In this document: piece by piece, positions 49,501 through 61,070 of the stretch | Numbering within the stretch: position 1 is the stretch's first letter | Layout: each line of letters begins with the position of its first letter | Assembly: GCA_013398175.1 (NCBI GenBank) | Contig: VZRZ01002437.1 | Span: 618,676-682,675 of the forward strand | Source: Climacteris rufus | Taxonomy: Eukaryota > Chordata > Aves > Passeriformes > Climacteridae | Direction: 5' to 3' | DNA: 64,000 nt | Notes under the pieces: generated by a model | What the model was told of the DNA's origin: nothing | Database searches by the model: none | Seen by the model: only the letters and a program-made list of their open reading frames with translations | Made by a program: the position numbers and the translations under genes

Positions 49501-52500
49501 CTGGTGCTGGCTGTCTTACTATTAGAAAGAAGTAAGGATTTAAAGAGAAATTGGTCATATTTGTTGATAGATATAGGTACTTTCATATTCTCAAATACAG
49601 GAATACATCACATTTTTAAAAATATATAGCTTTATATATATATATGGCATCAGAATTAAGATTGTACTTTAGTAAGGCAATGGACAACTATAGTGATGAA
49701 GCAAAGACAAATGGTGTTGTGCAGTTTGGTTGGGTCTTTTTTGCTTTTTCCTTTTAAGGCATTATATTTTATGTTACTGTGTGTGGTTGCAGCGGATTGA
49801 GCAATTAATGAATGAAAGTTCCATCCTCTGTTAGCATTATTATTTTCTGTGTTTCAAAAAGTCATTAATATTCCAAGCCCTTTGTTCTGTCTTCCTTCTA
49901 GTACTACTTAGAAAAAGCAGTGGAGAATTTAAAATATTAAGAAGGGAAAAATCCTTAGGAAGTTTTATTAAAAACATCCAGAAAGATTCACCTCTTCTTG
50001 TCATCAGTCCCTAATCTTCTGTTTTGGCAAAGCTTTCCCATCAAGCCGGAACAGAGTATATTCCTTCTGCCATAAAAATGAAATTCATGCTCGTTAGGAA
50101 AGTTTTCTAGAATGCCTGGAACAAAGTTTCACATGGTTTTGAAATATACCTCATTGCAACAGATTATAGGTCCCAATGAGTCATAGGATATAACAAACAG
50201 TAGTAATAATGTAGACCCATTTGTTGTGAAAGCCGAAAAATGTTAATGAAAGAAACAGTGTTTCAAGCTTATGCAGGGTACAGTAGCAGTTCCAGAGGCC
50301 CATGGCTTATTAGAACTTCTGTTCTTCTGCTTTTGGTTAAATAGGTTTGAAAAAACTGTTCCTGATATGTCCATAATGTGAATGAGTATTACACTCTATT
50401 CTGAATACATAATTCTGCATGTTTATAGACAGTTTCACTTTCTAAAATGACCACTTAAATGATATGTTACCTTAGGTAGCTTAAACAGAGCAACGTAAAG
50501 CAAATTACTTACACATATTGATAGATCCATTGCAGAAGTGAATTCAACAGATTTGGCTGTTTTTTTCTCAGTCTTTCTGTCCTATTACAATCGTCCTCTT
50601 AGTGGTCTGCTGTGGGAGTAACTTCTCTATCTTAAAGACTCATAACTTTTTTCTTCAATCCAATTAAACTATTTTGTGTTCTATTTTATTCCCATTTGAT
50701 GGTGTATTGTACTGAATAAATGTATACAGAACTTTCCAGGTGTTTAAGAATTTAACATTTCATGCATACTTACAGACAGATAGATAGACAGACAGACAAA
50801 CATAAAACATTACTGGAATTTTAGCAGAAATTTGCATTTACTTCAGGAGAATCTAGATTTCAATTGCCACAAGGATGCTGAGAATGTGTAGCAAAAATAA
50901 GGCTACCAAACAGGTATTTCCCTAATACTTTTTATTTTCAATAAAAATTTATTTTCTTATTTTTATGTTGCCTTTATATTAGCTACTTGGAAAATACTTT
51001 AACACTAATATTTGAAAGCTTTTATATATTTAGATAGTTCACTATTTCAACTGTCTGCCTGCCTAGTTACAGAAAAGAAAAATTATCTTGACTCATCTAT
51101 TTGGATGTTTGGTGTAAAAACTTGTATTAAGCTGAACAAAAATCCCAGAAGTGGTATTTACTTACCTTGGTGGTTATTTATCATAAAATATGTAAATTAA
51201 TAAGGAAGTATTGCACAAAAGGTTGTTTTGAGGTATAGAGTTTTGTTTTGTTTGGGTACTTTTCCCTCAGTTTCGGTAATGAAAACTTTTTACTATATAA
51301 ATTCTCTTCGGACCTGCATGCGAAATTAGACTGTTTTCAATAACATAATTTGGCAGTAAAATAGCTGTTCCCATAACTGTTTTAACTCATGTTTGAGCTG
51401 AATAAAATTTTAAAAAGTAATTAGTTTAAAAAAAAAAGCGCCAGATTTTTAAATTTGTTTCATTAGTTTCATTAGAGTTTCTTGCTTATTCAACAAAAAT
51501 TTCATTGTGAAGACCTTTATGACTGAAACAGTGCTAGACACCCAGGGGTAGGAGCCTTTCCCACTTTGTTCCTGTAAGGATTAGTATGATAACAACATAC
51601 AATGAATGGTTTTTATATATAAGTTAATGCTTTGGAAATGTGGCCTTAAACTGATGGACCAGAGTAATTTTTTGAATGACTGTACGTTCATTCAACATTT
51701 GAATGTAGCAGCACTTCTGTTGCAGGAATAATTTCACTGTAGTGGATGTTTTCTTCATGTGTGTAAAAAATACACAATCTATTTATTTCAGGATGAGGCA
51801 CTCAAGGGGTTAACTAAACCTTGTTTCTATGGTGAGAAAAATAATTGGTATCGATTAGCAGTTTGTGCAACATTGCTGGAAGGGCTATTAAAGCCCTAAA
51901 GTACAGTACAAAATGGTACTGAAAGCATCATGTACTCCCTAGACTGTCCTATACTAGCCATTCCTGTGTTTGAGATGTCCCCCTGACTTTCCTTATGATT
52001 CTCAGGAGCTTTGTTAAACTCAGTGATTTCAAATTCTGAAGAAAATTTAATTAGTAAAATGGGGGCTAGGGTGAAGGGGAATTACCCAGATGTAGAGGCA
52101 GCTGTCTTTCTCCTCGAACAAAATTTGAGAGCTATTTCATTAAGAAAGAAATCATTAAAGAATTGGATCTTACAGCAATATCTTTTATGCAGCTTCACTG
52201 TATGCAATAACAAAGTGACAGCAAGGGACTGGAAAGTGCATGTTTCTTTCCTTGTACAGCTATTTTATATTCTCAGACAATATATCCTCACAGTGAGCCA
52301 AGAATACACTGGACTTTGCATAAGTGGTACCGCAGTGGTATATTTGTCACTTGTATTTTAAGAGAATTACTTGTCAAGAAATTATTTTAAAATTAAGCTA
52401 AACATAGAATAGCTCAAGGAAAACTTGTGTTAAAATTAGAACAGCAGTTGCATATCATGAGCTTAAATCTCCTTTCACTTAGATGGATCCATTTTTTCTG

Positions 52501-52625
52501 TATATCAAACTGAATATACTCATCATGACATTTTCTGACTCTTTCAACAAAAAAAATATGTTGCTCAGTAAAAATGTTAAGCACAGTTAAGTGCTTTAGG
52601 GCATTATTTAGACACTAGATAGTGC
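37505..52625. other. Long PCDH9 intron stretch, no gene seen
   Basis: 15 kb of AT-rich DNA without a recognisable exon, RNA gene or young transposon. Local features are a T/G-rich tract (41.49-41.59 kb), a short GATA/GACA run near 50,776 and small TA runs near 49,632. Open frames of 60-116 codons occur, for example 46564-46764 and 52011-52361 on +, but none shows a domain, codon pattern or splice context I can support. The low transposon content is typical of neuronal-gene introns, which often hold conserved enhancers. That part is inference. Confidence 0.5.
41489..41590 (-). repeat. G/T-rich low-complexity tract
   Basis: 'ggttggggtttggttgattg' type repeats followed by a T run. It is the complement of the A/C-rich tracts seen elsewhere in the window. 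Confidence 0.75.
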
Positions 52626-53054
52626 CTAAATAGTGTGGTTCAACTGTCTTTTGCTTGGCTCTGACTCAAGAGATTCTTCTTCTGCACTGCCAGGTGGTTG
52701 TGACAGGTCAAGGATCATTGAAGGAGGAAACTGGGGGGGGAGTCTGCGGGTGACATTGCATAGTCCATGCAGTGTCCCAAAACAGGGTTCCAATCCCTGT
52801 GGCTTCTCTCTTAGATTACCTTTGTTTAGAAAATTTGCAATTCCGGAAAGATAAACAACTATTTCTTTAAAAGGTTTAGTGATTTGGTGTTTTTTTTCAT
52901 TCAAGCTCTCTGGTGGTAAACTATTGTAATCCCCTAGCAATACCTTTGTTCCAACCTCAATAAATTGTTTCCATGACTTAACAGAAGCAACTGCTAAAAT
53001 GGGCTTTTCTAGCAGAAGCTGAGCAAGCAAAGAGATGCTGTGGCAAAGCTCCAC
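52626..53054 (-). pseudogene. Unidentified 142-codon reading frame, minus strand
   Basis: This is the longest uninterrupted protein-like frame outside low-complexity DNA and LTRs. On the minus strand it reads from a GTG (no ATG) through VELCHSISLLAQLLLEKP, a hydrophobic helix-like start, then SWKQFIEVGTKVLLGD and PFKEIVVYLSGIANFL. It ends in a Pro- and Glu-rich part (PPQFPPSMILDLSQPPGSAE) before the stop. Four codons upstream of the GTG there is an in-frame TAG. The composition, with alternating helical and Pro/Glu-rich parts, resembles a gag-like or host-protein fragment, but I do not recognise the family. No poly(A) tail or splice sites were found. It may be a relic of a retroelement or a retrocopy, or chance. 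Confidence 0.3.
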
Positions 53055-54090
53055 AATTTTCTTCTGCTATTTCTCCTTAACTTCAGTGTATTGTCTCCCA
53101 GCCTGCATGCAGTGGGTGGGATTAGAAAACTATGGTCCAATATGTAAATTTTTACAAGTAGATATAAATTTAGTAATATAATGTGCACACGTGCTATTTA
53201 TGTTAAAATATGTACATTGTTGCCCTTAGTAAAAATAGTATGTTTTTCTCATTAGGATGAAACTGCACATCTTTTGTTTATTAGTAGTGCTAATATAAAA
53301 CAATCTTAAATATTAATTTTGTTTAAAGGAAATAAAGGGGCTTTATAATAACAGTATCTTTGCTTAATCTAAATGAACTGTCATTCAGATTAAAACTTGT
53401 ATTATTTAGGAGATACGGAACAGAACACTAACCTTTCTAGACAAATGAATGTTACCTCATAATGCCTCAGAATAGCTAAGTAATTTAATTCTTTTTTGCG
53501 AGATATCTTGGGAGTCACTTGACTGTGTATTGTAACACACTACCAGACTTCCAAGATTAACTAGTTCACCTGTCCCAAAATTTTAATGAGATAAAATTTG
53601 AAAAAGCCAATCTACAATGAAAAGCCCTATCATGTCAAATTAAATCCTTCCAAGTTAGACTTCCATAAGTGAGAATAAATGAAACATCAGCTGTCTATTA
53701 TGAAAGACAGCTTCACAAACACAGAAATCCAGTTGTGTTGGTGGCTTTGTGAGGCTACACTTAAGTTTTAAGTTACTGTATGAAAGTAATTGTGATTTGC
53801 AAAAACTTACTCCAAAATCATGCTGTCATTTCTGATTCAACTGGTAAAGCAATGCTTATTCTGTCTTTTGAAACTAGTACTACTGCCTGCTTAATGTTTC
53901 TTTTTTCAAACATACTTTTTGTGGTGACACGCTGCAATGCTTTCATTATCACAGTGATATAATCCTTCAATTTTAGGATACGACATGACAAAACATATGC
54001 TATGATTGCTGGGTAGTCACAGTCTATTGGGACTAATATATGAATAATGCACAAAGGAATCTTTTGTAAATACTGTGTGAGGCACTGAAA
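53055..54090. other. PCDH9 intron, nothing recognised
   Basis: AT-rich. If the frame at 52.6-53.05 kb belongs to a retroelement, its 5' part would lie here, but no coding signal was seen. Confidence 0.45.
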
Positions 54091-55117
54091 TGTTAATGGT
54101 TAATGGCTTAACCGATTGGCCATTTGCAAAAGCAGCGAGTGTTTTGCTGACAATATGCAAGGTAACAGCCCACTGCAGAGGGCATGAGCACCAGACAATG
54201 ACTAAGAAAAAAAAAACCTTGGTTTTTTTACCATGATCTGGGTTTTGAGCCAGATAAGGGAAGGGGCCAATAAGAAGCTGATCCTATGAGGTGAGATAGT
54301 GCTTTTTATCATACCAGTGTCCTCCCTTACAGAACTGGGTCAGTTGTAAAACTCCTCCCCAGGGAAGGTATTGGGACATTCACTCATATACCTGATGGTT
54401 TTTGTCCCTTCTGATGGGGCATAACTGGCTCAATGTGACAGGCTGACGTAAGAGGCAGCTCTCCTGTCTTAGAAGGTGTGAAAAACCATCAAAGACCCTT
54501 GTAGCAGCGTACTTGGTAGAAGCTGCTGGTTTTGAGCTTCAGGACTGGTGGGAAGAAAGCCAAGGCAATGCCCACAACCTTCTCCCTCCAATATCTGAAC
54601 TCCCTGCCTGAGCTGTGGTGAAACCCCATATTTCTCTTGTGTTGCCTGTATCCATACCTTGGGTCCCATATATGGCTGTACCCTGGGAAGCTCTCCCCTC
54701 CACTGGTCACTTTGAACTATGCGGTTTTCCATTGGGTGTTTCCTGGTTCCACCTCCCTCTAAAAGACCCCTGCAGGGCTTCCTCGTGCTCTTTCTTCTGG
54801 GTTACTCCAGCCACCTGGATGTCTCTGGACTTCCTCCCTGGACCCTCATAACACAACACTGGATTTATAATAAAAAGGCTGTTATCCCAGAGAAGAGCCC
54901 TCTGTGTAGCCTTTCATTCTCGCCAGCTCTAGAACACCACGCCTGGGGAAACTCTCATTTCTAGAGGAGCCAGCAGAAACAGGTCATCTGCGGTAGCTAG
55001 AACTCTGTACTTTGGGAGAGTCGTAAAACCTTTGCAACTCGTCCCAGCAGGGATTTCGCTCACATAAAGGACGCTGAAGCTACCTCGAGAGCACCGGGTT
55101 AAGCGTCTTTAGACCCT
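54091..55117 (+). mobile_element. Probable LTR of an endogenous retrovirus, about 1 kb
   Basis: It starts TGTTAATGGTTAATGGCTTAACC, given here as a key word (first 20 bases matter), and is more GC-rich than its surroundings. It has an AATAAA within 'tttataataaaaaggctg' near 54,868, followed by R/U5-like sequence ('ctgtgtagcctttcattctc', 'cgtcccagcagggatttc') to about 55,117. TGAAA occurs directly before the start (54086-54090) and after the presumed end (55118-55122), a possible 5 bp target duplication. However, the presumed end ACCCT is not the usual CA, so the right boundary is weak. Small open frames inside are not called. The family was not recognised with certainty. Confidence 0.45.
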
Positions 55118-55800
55118 TGAAATGCCCCACAGGGTTCCATCAGACATTGTAAAAACTACCCACCTCAGGGTAGGTATCTGGGCATTCCCACCTCAACCTC
55201 AGTGTGTTAACCCACTCAACTTCGTATTTCATGGGCTTCCCCCCACTGCCACGGATCATGACTGCAACCATTGCTGCAACCAACAGGCATCAAAATTGCA
55301 ACAATCAAGTCTTGTTGCTGGATCCACAGGTGGTGATATCTTTCATCTCCACTTTTTTCTCTTATATTTTCTTTCTCTTCCTTTCTTTTCCTTATATTAT
55401 TTCTTCAGTGATATTTTTATGCTTTTGTATTGCTATATTTATTTCTTCAGTGATATTTTTATGCTTTTGTATTGCTATATTTCTACAGAAAATAACCATA
55501 CTTCTTTTCCATTGCAAACAAATTGCTCTAAAATAAACACTACATATGCACAAATATTTATAAACACTGATCATTCAGTATAATTTGACTCTAATCTGCC
55601 TCAAGGGGTCTAGTAACAAGAATCTGAGTTACCCTCTCCTTCAGGGACCTAGGTCCTGGGTTACCCTCTTATTAAGGACCAGTTGTAACATACTGGTTTA
55701 CTGCTATTTTCTCAGCCCCTTCTCTTCAGCTCTACTACCTAATATTCATTTATTGCAACTTACTTTTCCAAATATTCCCAGAGTTCCCTCTATTTTATAA
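55118..55800. repeat. Repeat-like sequence after the LTR, with U5-like words
   Basis: It contains 'gatccacaggtggtgatatc' followed by a T-rich 'ttttctcttatattttcttt' region, an order I remember from the 3' part of some avian LTRs, and later 'gggttaccctcttattaagg'. It may be a second, older LTR or its continuation. A 153-codon + strand frame crosses it, but most of it is Phe/Ile/Tyr from T-rich DNA, so no gene is called. Confidence 0.3.
55399..55482. repeat. Exact 42 bp tandem duplication
   Basis: Two adjacent identical copies starting ATTTCTTCAGTGATATTTTT at 55399 and 55441, period 42. Confidence 0.95.
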
Positions 55801-58800
55801 ATCAACCCAAATATAATACTTTACGCATGATCTAAACTTACATTCAGTGATGAAAGAAATTACCGAAAAATTTGAAAGAACTTAGGAGTAACTTGAACAA
55901 CAGAGTTCCACTCTACAAGTTATATGGTGACAAATCTCACTGAGTAATGAGGCAAAGTACTTCAAAAACATCTGCTAAACATAGGCACAGGTAATGATAA
56001 ACTAATCAAATGCTTTTGTGGATGACTGTCATCCAGCTTTACCTAAGAACAGACAAGCTGTCAAATCAAGCTAGTCATTGTTAGGATTCACTCAAGAAAG
56101 ACTCAAGAAAACAGTTCATTTGAATCTCTTTCACATAAATAATGTCTTTTCTAACAATTATTTGATCTGAAAAACACATAAATAGAAATGCATCAATCCT
56201 GTATTCATCTTTTTCATTTCTATGTAAATTGTCCTATAAAATTTATCGAGAAAATTGCAGTCTTCCTTCACGATGTTCATCAGTTTACACAGAAACCCTT
56301 ACTGTTACCTTTGGTGAAAGAAAAATATGCCACATTAGTGTATTTATAAAACTTCTTGTGTGTCCTTTCCTTAGTGAACGGTGATTTTCAGGTCTGTAGT
56401 TCCTGCAGTCTTTTTGAAATAATGTGAAGAAGAATGGTTTACTTTGCATTTCAGTGGGGAATTTAACAGAGTCTACAAATCTATGTGAATAGACATCTCT
56501 TTTCTGGTCAAGATGATTATTAGGCTGTTACACTGCCTGAAACGTCACTGAAGCCAAGGGTACACATAGTCTCATTACAAAAGGGTGCAAGTCACTCTCA
56601 TGTCAGTGTGTACGTCCTATGGGTAATGTCTTTGACCATTTAAATGTAGTGTTAGGCACACAATATAAAAGTGGGAGAAAACACTAAAAACAACCTACTG
56701 CACCTTATTGATTTGCATTAAATAGAGGACTTTATTTCATTTTCCTTTGGGCCTTCTTTGCCCTATTTCTTCTTACAAAATGAAATGCACAAATCCAGCA
56801 TCTTAAAAGTAGTAAAAAAAACATATTGAAATGGAATCCAAATAGACTGTATTTATTACAGCTTATCAGAGAATCTTGCAAGACTTAATAAAATCAGGAG
56901 ACTTTCCTTGCTTCACTGATGCCCAGCACCTGGTTTCAATAGAACCTTAATGCTACAATAATTAAAATAATAAACCAAGGCATACATAAACTCATTCAAA
57001 ATAGATTTATCCTCTAGTCTATAATTTTGTGTTGGAAGAGAGATTATTATGTCTGTTGAAACTCTACTTTTGCTCAGGAGTAAGTTGGATTAATGTGTGC
57101 TCTTTAGCTGGACTGTTCAAATGACTAAGTCCACAACTGTAATGGTGATATTCTTTATATACATTAAATCTTTCCATGGTGAATTCTTTTTTTTTCCTTT
57201 GTAACTTATGACTTCTGAAAGATATGAAATACTTTAATCAAATAGATAGAAGGAAAGATAGGAGAAAAATGTTATAAGCATGAAATCCAATGCAAGAAGT
57301 AATTTTCCACCAATTTAGTGTCTACCTTCAAAAGATATAGTTGAGTAGGGGTTGGGGTTGTCTGTTGTTTGCAGGGTGAATTGGGACATGGTCTGAACAA
57401 ATGATGTTTCTTGTGAAACTGTATTAAAGCAATTTCTAGAAGAAAATTTTGGAAAAGCAAGACATTTTGCTATTGGTACACAGGTCTCAGGAATTTACAG
57501 CTGAAAATATTCATGATTTTTGAATTAGTCTTAACTCCAGGAGATGAAGTCCTTTTTGACTGAGAAATGAAATGGCAAACTGTGACTTCTTAAATCATAC
57601 TAATGAGATTTGTATAGCTTTCTGTACTTTTATCTGGGTTTTTTATTTTTCTCCCTAAGATCTGCAAGCCAGCTCTTAATCATTAAAGGACATTTGTAGA
57701 AATATTGTGTTAGTAATTACCAGTTCTTTTTGTTTTCCCTTTTAATGGGGAAATTGATCTTGTGTAGTCTCTGCCTAGTGTCACAGCAAAGAGAGTGAAA
57801 TAAATAAGAACACAGTGATATTACCAGGACAGGGAAGGGGTTATTGATATCCCTTAGGTAATGCAAACAAAGCAATAAAAATACATTTTTTGTTTGGTTG
57901 GGGGTTTATTTTGTATTTTTAGAAAAGGAGACCATATTCCTGTCTATGAATTTTCATAATTTCAGAAGCATATGCAGGACCCTTTTCATCCTTGTCCTTA
58001 TTCTTCTATCTGAAAAGCCAGTTTTCATTTTAAAGAGATGAGTCTTAAATTAAAGACAGCCTCCAAATATGGTTGGTCTGCCTCCTGCTGCTGCCCGGGA
58101 AAGGTAGATGTGAGGCACCACATGTGGTAGAGAAAATTCTGCATTATGTCTGGATTGAAGGAACAGAGTGACAGGGACAGTACCAGAACACTGAGTATTA
58201 CTATTGCTATTTTATTGCTTTGTGTTTGTCTCTTGATGTTTGTCTAGTGCTGAAAGAAGATAGGGACATTTGAAGTGATGTGACCTATCACCTCTTATGT
58301 GCTGTGACAGTTCTCTCTGTGTGCTATGGACCAAATCACTCCCTGGGTAGTATAACATAATTTCAATTGATTTTGGTGGGAGTTGAAGTGAGGCAAGTAA
58401 GGGCAAAATTTTGCCTTTTGGCTGCTGTCATTCTGTGCTTGAAGATTGCAAGGCAAATAAGGGTCTGTGTGACTCCATTCCTTCTGAGTAAACTACTGTT
58501 TGAAAAAGATTAAAAACCCAGAAACTTGCTGCAATGTCATGATCAGTTTGAAGCCCCAGCTTGTGTCACTGTAAAAAGAAGGGGAACATAAGCCAAGTTT
58601 TTTGAAAATGTCAAGAATTATCTCTGCTTTGTCAGATTTGAGAGTGGCATCATGGGGCTTAATTAGACATCGTGTAATAGAAAATGCAGGGGTGTTAGTC
58701 AGTAGTGAGTGTCTTTCACAGAGATATAAACATTCATGCTGCTACATTATTTGACATCTTTGCAGTGAGCGTGTGAATGACCTAAAATATAAAGAAAGAT

Positions 58801-59870
58801 TATTCTGCTATGTAATGTCAGGCTCATGCTCATCCTTATTTGTTTCTAACAGGTCTCTCTAAATCTACTTAAAAATCAGCTACAATTATTAGGATTTTTA
58901 AAAATAAAACCTGGAATTCTCTAACTAGAGTTTGGTTATAGGAAAACTAAAAAATCCACTGTAATTCCAACAATATTTTTTTTGCCATGGAGAGGCTTTA
59001 AATTTGCAGGAGGTTGAAAGTATTGCATTGACAGAGTTCAGCTACGCTTTCCTGAAAGTGTATGTGCACGAGCTTCAAAAAGCTCTGATAAAATTAAATA
59101 AAAAAGTTTTTCAGTCCCTTGAGTTTTGGGCATATATTTGAAGAAACTTTGCTTTATGGAAATGCCATCTCTGAATATTATATGAAATACTAAATTTTAA
59201 AAAGTCAGTAAGTCCAAGATAAGCCCTATTACCAGTTTTTTTATGCATAATTTCAGATTTTTTCCCATCCAAATTATTAGAGCTTTATATCATACCAGAA
59301 GACTGAAATTTAAATAATTCCACAGGAGACATGCATACCTAATCATACTGCATTATGTGGCTGTAAATGTAAGGTAACAAGAGATGTTTACAAAATGCTG
59401 CCTACAATTCATGGTTCTAATAATACACTTTCCTTTCTGTGATGCTTGAATGGATACTAAACTGTGAGAGAATGGACAGATTATGATAAGATGCATAGTG
59501 AGTGAGTTGTTTACATTTTTGCAATAATCATAGAAATAATAATTAATGAAATAAGAGTTTTCCACTCCAGAGGTGGGATTGTATTGTTGTAAAACTAGAA
59601 TGTGAAAGAAGCCTTTCATAGGACTTGAAAATCTGTATGCCCCTCAATTGCATCAGTTTACAGAATGGTACATTTTCTGTATCTGTGTATCAGCAGTTGC
59701 TCTTTTCATTCAGAAATTTCTAGTATTCTGTGTTCCATTTATGAGATTTTTTTCATACTTATGCTTCTCAAACCTGAGATCACACTGTTTTATTCACCAG
59801 GTTGGTGTAATAAAAATGTCTTGTATTTTCACTAATATCAAGGGACTAGGACAGTCTTTATAGAGTGTAG
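55801..59870. other. PCDH9 intron, no gene seen
   Basis: AT-rich, with no recognisable exon, transposon or RNA gene in about 4 kb. Confidence 0.5.
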
Positions 59871-60250
59871 TTGTCACATTAAGGGGTGGTTACCTTGAAT
59901 CCTTTATGTTTGATCAGTCTGTCAATGTCCCAGAAAAGCTGAGAGCCTTGTGCCTGACCAGTCTGTCAGCGTCCAGCTATGGGAACGACACCAAACAGTC
60001 TGATGGACCAAAGAGTTGTTCAGGGACATGTGCTGACAGCATATCAGAGTTGAATCCTTTACTATAATTTATAAAGAGGGACCCCCCTTCTGGATCTTCC
60101 CCCTTTTGTCAGGTATCTTATCCACTGTTGGCAACTGCTAGCATCCTTGAGGGACTAATGCTAAACAGTCTACAGAATAACACCCTATATTAACAAATGC
60201 ACTGATGATAGAAAATTGTGACAGATTAAGGTTCAAAGATTGCTGGTGAT
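59871..60250. repeat. Older repeat-like block on the left of the miniature LTR element
   Basis: It contains an imperfect internal direct repeat, 'tgatcagtctgtcaatgtcc' and 'tgaccagtctgtcagcgtcc', spaced about 46 bases, then 'ttataaagagggacccccct'. The style is LTR- or ERV-like, but ends and family are unclear. The miniature LTR element interrupts sequence that resumes at 61,071. Confidence 0.3.
60245..60250. repeat. Target site duplication GGTGAT, left copy
   Basis: It directly precedes the TGTTGCCC start of the left LTR and matches 61065-61070 exactly. Confidence 0.92.
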
Positions 60251-60599
60251 TGTTGCCCATTTTTCACTGTAAAATAGCTAGTTTTCTCTGTTAGACAGTC
60301 TCAAGGACGGTTTCTGTAAACATAGCTATGTTGTTGTAAAAATTATCTTTTTACATTCCTTTCCCATGGACACAGATCCTTTTGACGGACACTTCTTGTA
60401 ACCAATATAGTTAGAGACGGAAGTGTTAACTTTCTCCAATGATCTGTGATTTCTAAAAGTGTATATAAGAATTAAACGAAAGGGGTTTCCCCCCTTTTTT
60501 CCGCCCTTGCTCTGAACACAGCCCGAACTCCGGCTCTCATTAATTCTGCGTCTCGACTGATTACCGGGATAAGCCGTAATAACAGGCATCGCGGTAATA
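60251..60599 (+). repeat. Left LTR, 349 bp
   Basis: It starts TGTTGCCCATTTTTCACTG and ends GCATCGCGGTAATA (TG...TA rather than TG...CA). It has CCAAT at 60436-60440 and TATATAA at 60462-60468, with ATTAAA at 60471-60476 just after the TATA box. This layout, with the poly(A) signal next to the TATA box, is known from betaretroviruses with a very short R region. No other AATAAA/ATTAAA lies between the TATA box and the LTR end. Confidence 0.93.
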
Positions 60600-60601
60600 A
60601 C

Positions 60602-60620
60602 TGGTGGCCCGTACGGGGAT
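60602..60620 (+). other. Primer binding site complementary to the 3' end of tRNA-Ile
   Basis: TGGTGGCCCGTACGGGGAT begins two bases after the left LTR, the normal spacing for retroviral elements. As I remember vertebrate tRNA-Ile(AAT), its 3' end ATCCCCGTACGGGCCA plus CCA is the exact complement over all 19 bases. This would prime minus-strand DNA synthesis. Confidence 0.85.
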
Positions 60621-60701
60621 GACGTGGAGGATCATTTCGATGGTCCTTCCACTAGCAGAGTCTGAACTTCGTTTGTTCATTTTTTTTTCTTTTTTTTAAA
60701 T

Positions 60702-60715
60702 GAAAAAGGGTGAGA
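60702..60715 (+). other. Polypurine tract with upstream T-rich box
   Basis: GAAAAAGGGTGAGA ends exactly at the right LTR start. It is preceded by a T-rich stretch (about 60679-60697), the arrangement of a retroviral U-box plus polypurine tract that primes plus-strand synthesis. One T interrupts the purine run. Confidence 0.75.
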
Positions 60716-61064
60716 TGTTGCCCATTTTTCACTGTAAAATAGCTAGTTTTCTCTGTTAGACAGTCTCAAGGACGATTTCTGTAAACATAGCTATGTTGTT
60801 GTAAAAATTATCTTTTTACATTCCTTTCCCATGGACACAGATCCTTTTGACGGACACTTCTTGTAACCAATATAGTTAGAGACGGAAGTGTTAACTTTCT
60901 CCAATGATCTGTGATTTCTAAAAGTGTATATAAGAATTAAACGAAAGGGGTTTCCCCCCTTTTTTCCGCCCTTGCTCTGAACACAGCCCGAGCTCCGGCT
61001 CTCATTAATTCTGTGTCTCGACTGATTACCGGGATAAGCCGTAATAACAGGCATCGCGGTAATA
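60716..61064 (+). repeat. Right LTR, 349 bp
   Basis: Same length as the left LTR with three single-base differences. It ends GCATCGCGGTAATA and is followed at once by GGTGAT. Confidence 0.93.
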
Positions 61065-61070
61065 GGTGAT
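61065..61070. repeat. Target site duplication GGTGAT, right copy
   Basis: It matches 60245-60250 and closes the insertion. Confidence 0.92.

Larger units (their letters stand above)
60251..61064 (+). mobile_element. Miniature LTR retroelement (TRIM-like), complete, 814 bp
   Basis: The structure is read directly: GGTGAT | 349 bp LTR | AC | 19-base primer binding site | 95 further bases ending in a polypurine tract | 349 bp LTR | GGTGAT. There is no gag, pol or env reading frame and no room for one. The LTRs differ at only three positions (all transitions: G/A at about 60316, A/G near 60528, C/T near 60549, with their counterparts in the right LTR), about 0.9 percent, so the insertion is fairly recent. 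A 6 bp duplication is typical of class II (ERVK-like) integration. Its movement would need proteins from another element. A private internal deletion of a larger provirus is the alternative. Minus-strand frames of 87-104 codons inside each LTR are mirror copies of each other and are not called. Confidence 0.93.

Noticed and set aside
55122..55583. 153-codon + strand frame, longest in the window
   Set aside because: The second half is Phe/Tyr/Ile from T-rich DNA and includes a 42 bp tandem duplication. The first half lies in LTR-like sequence. No domain or splice context was found.
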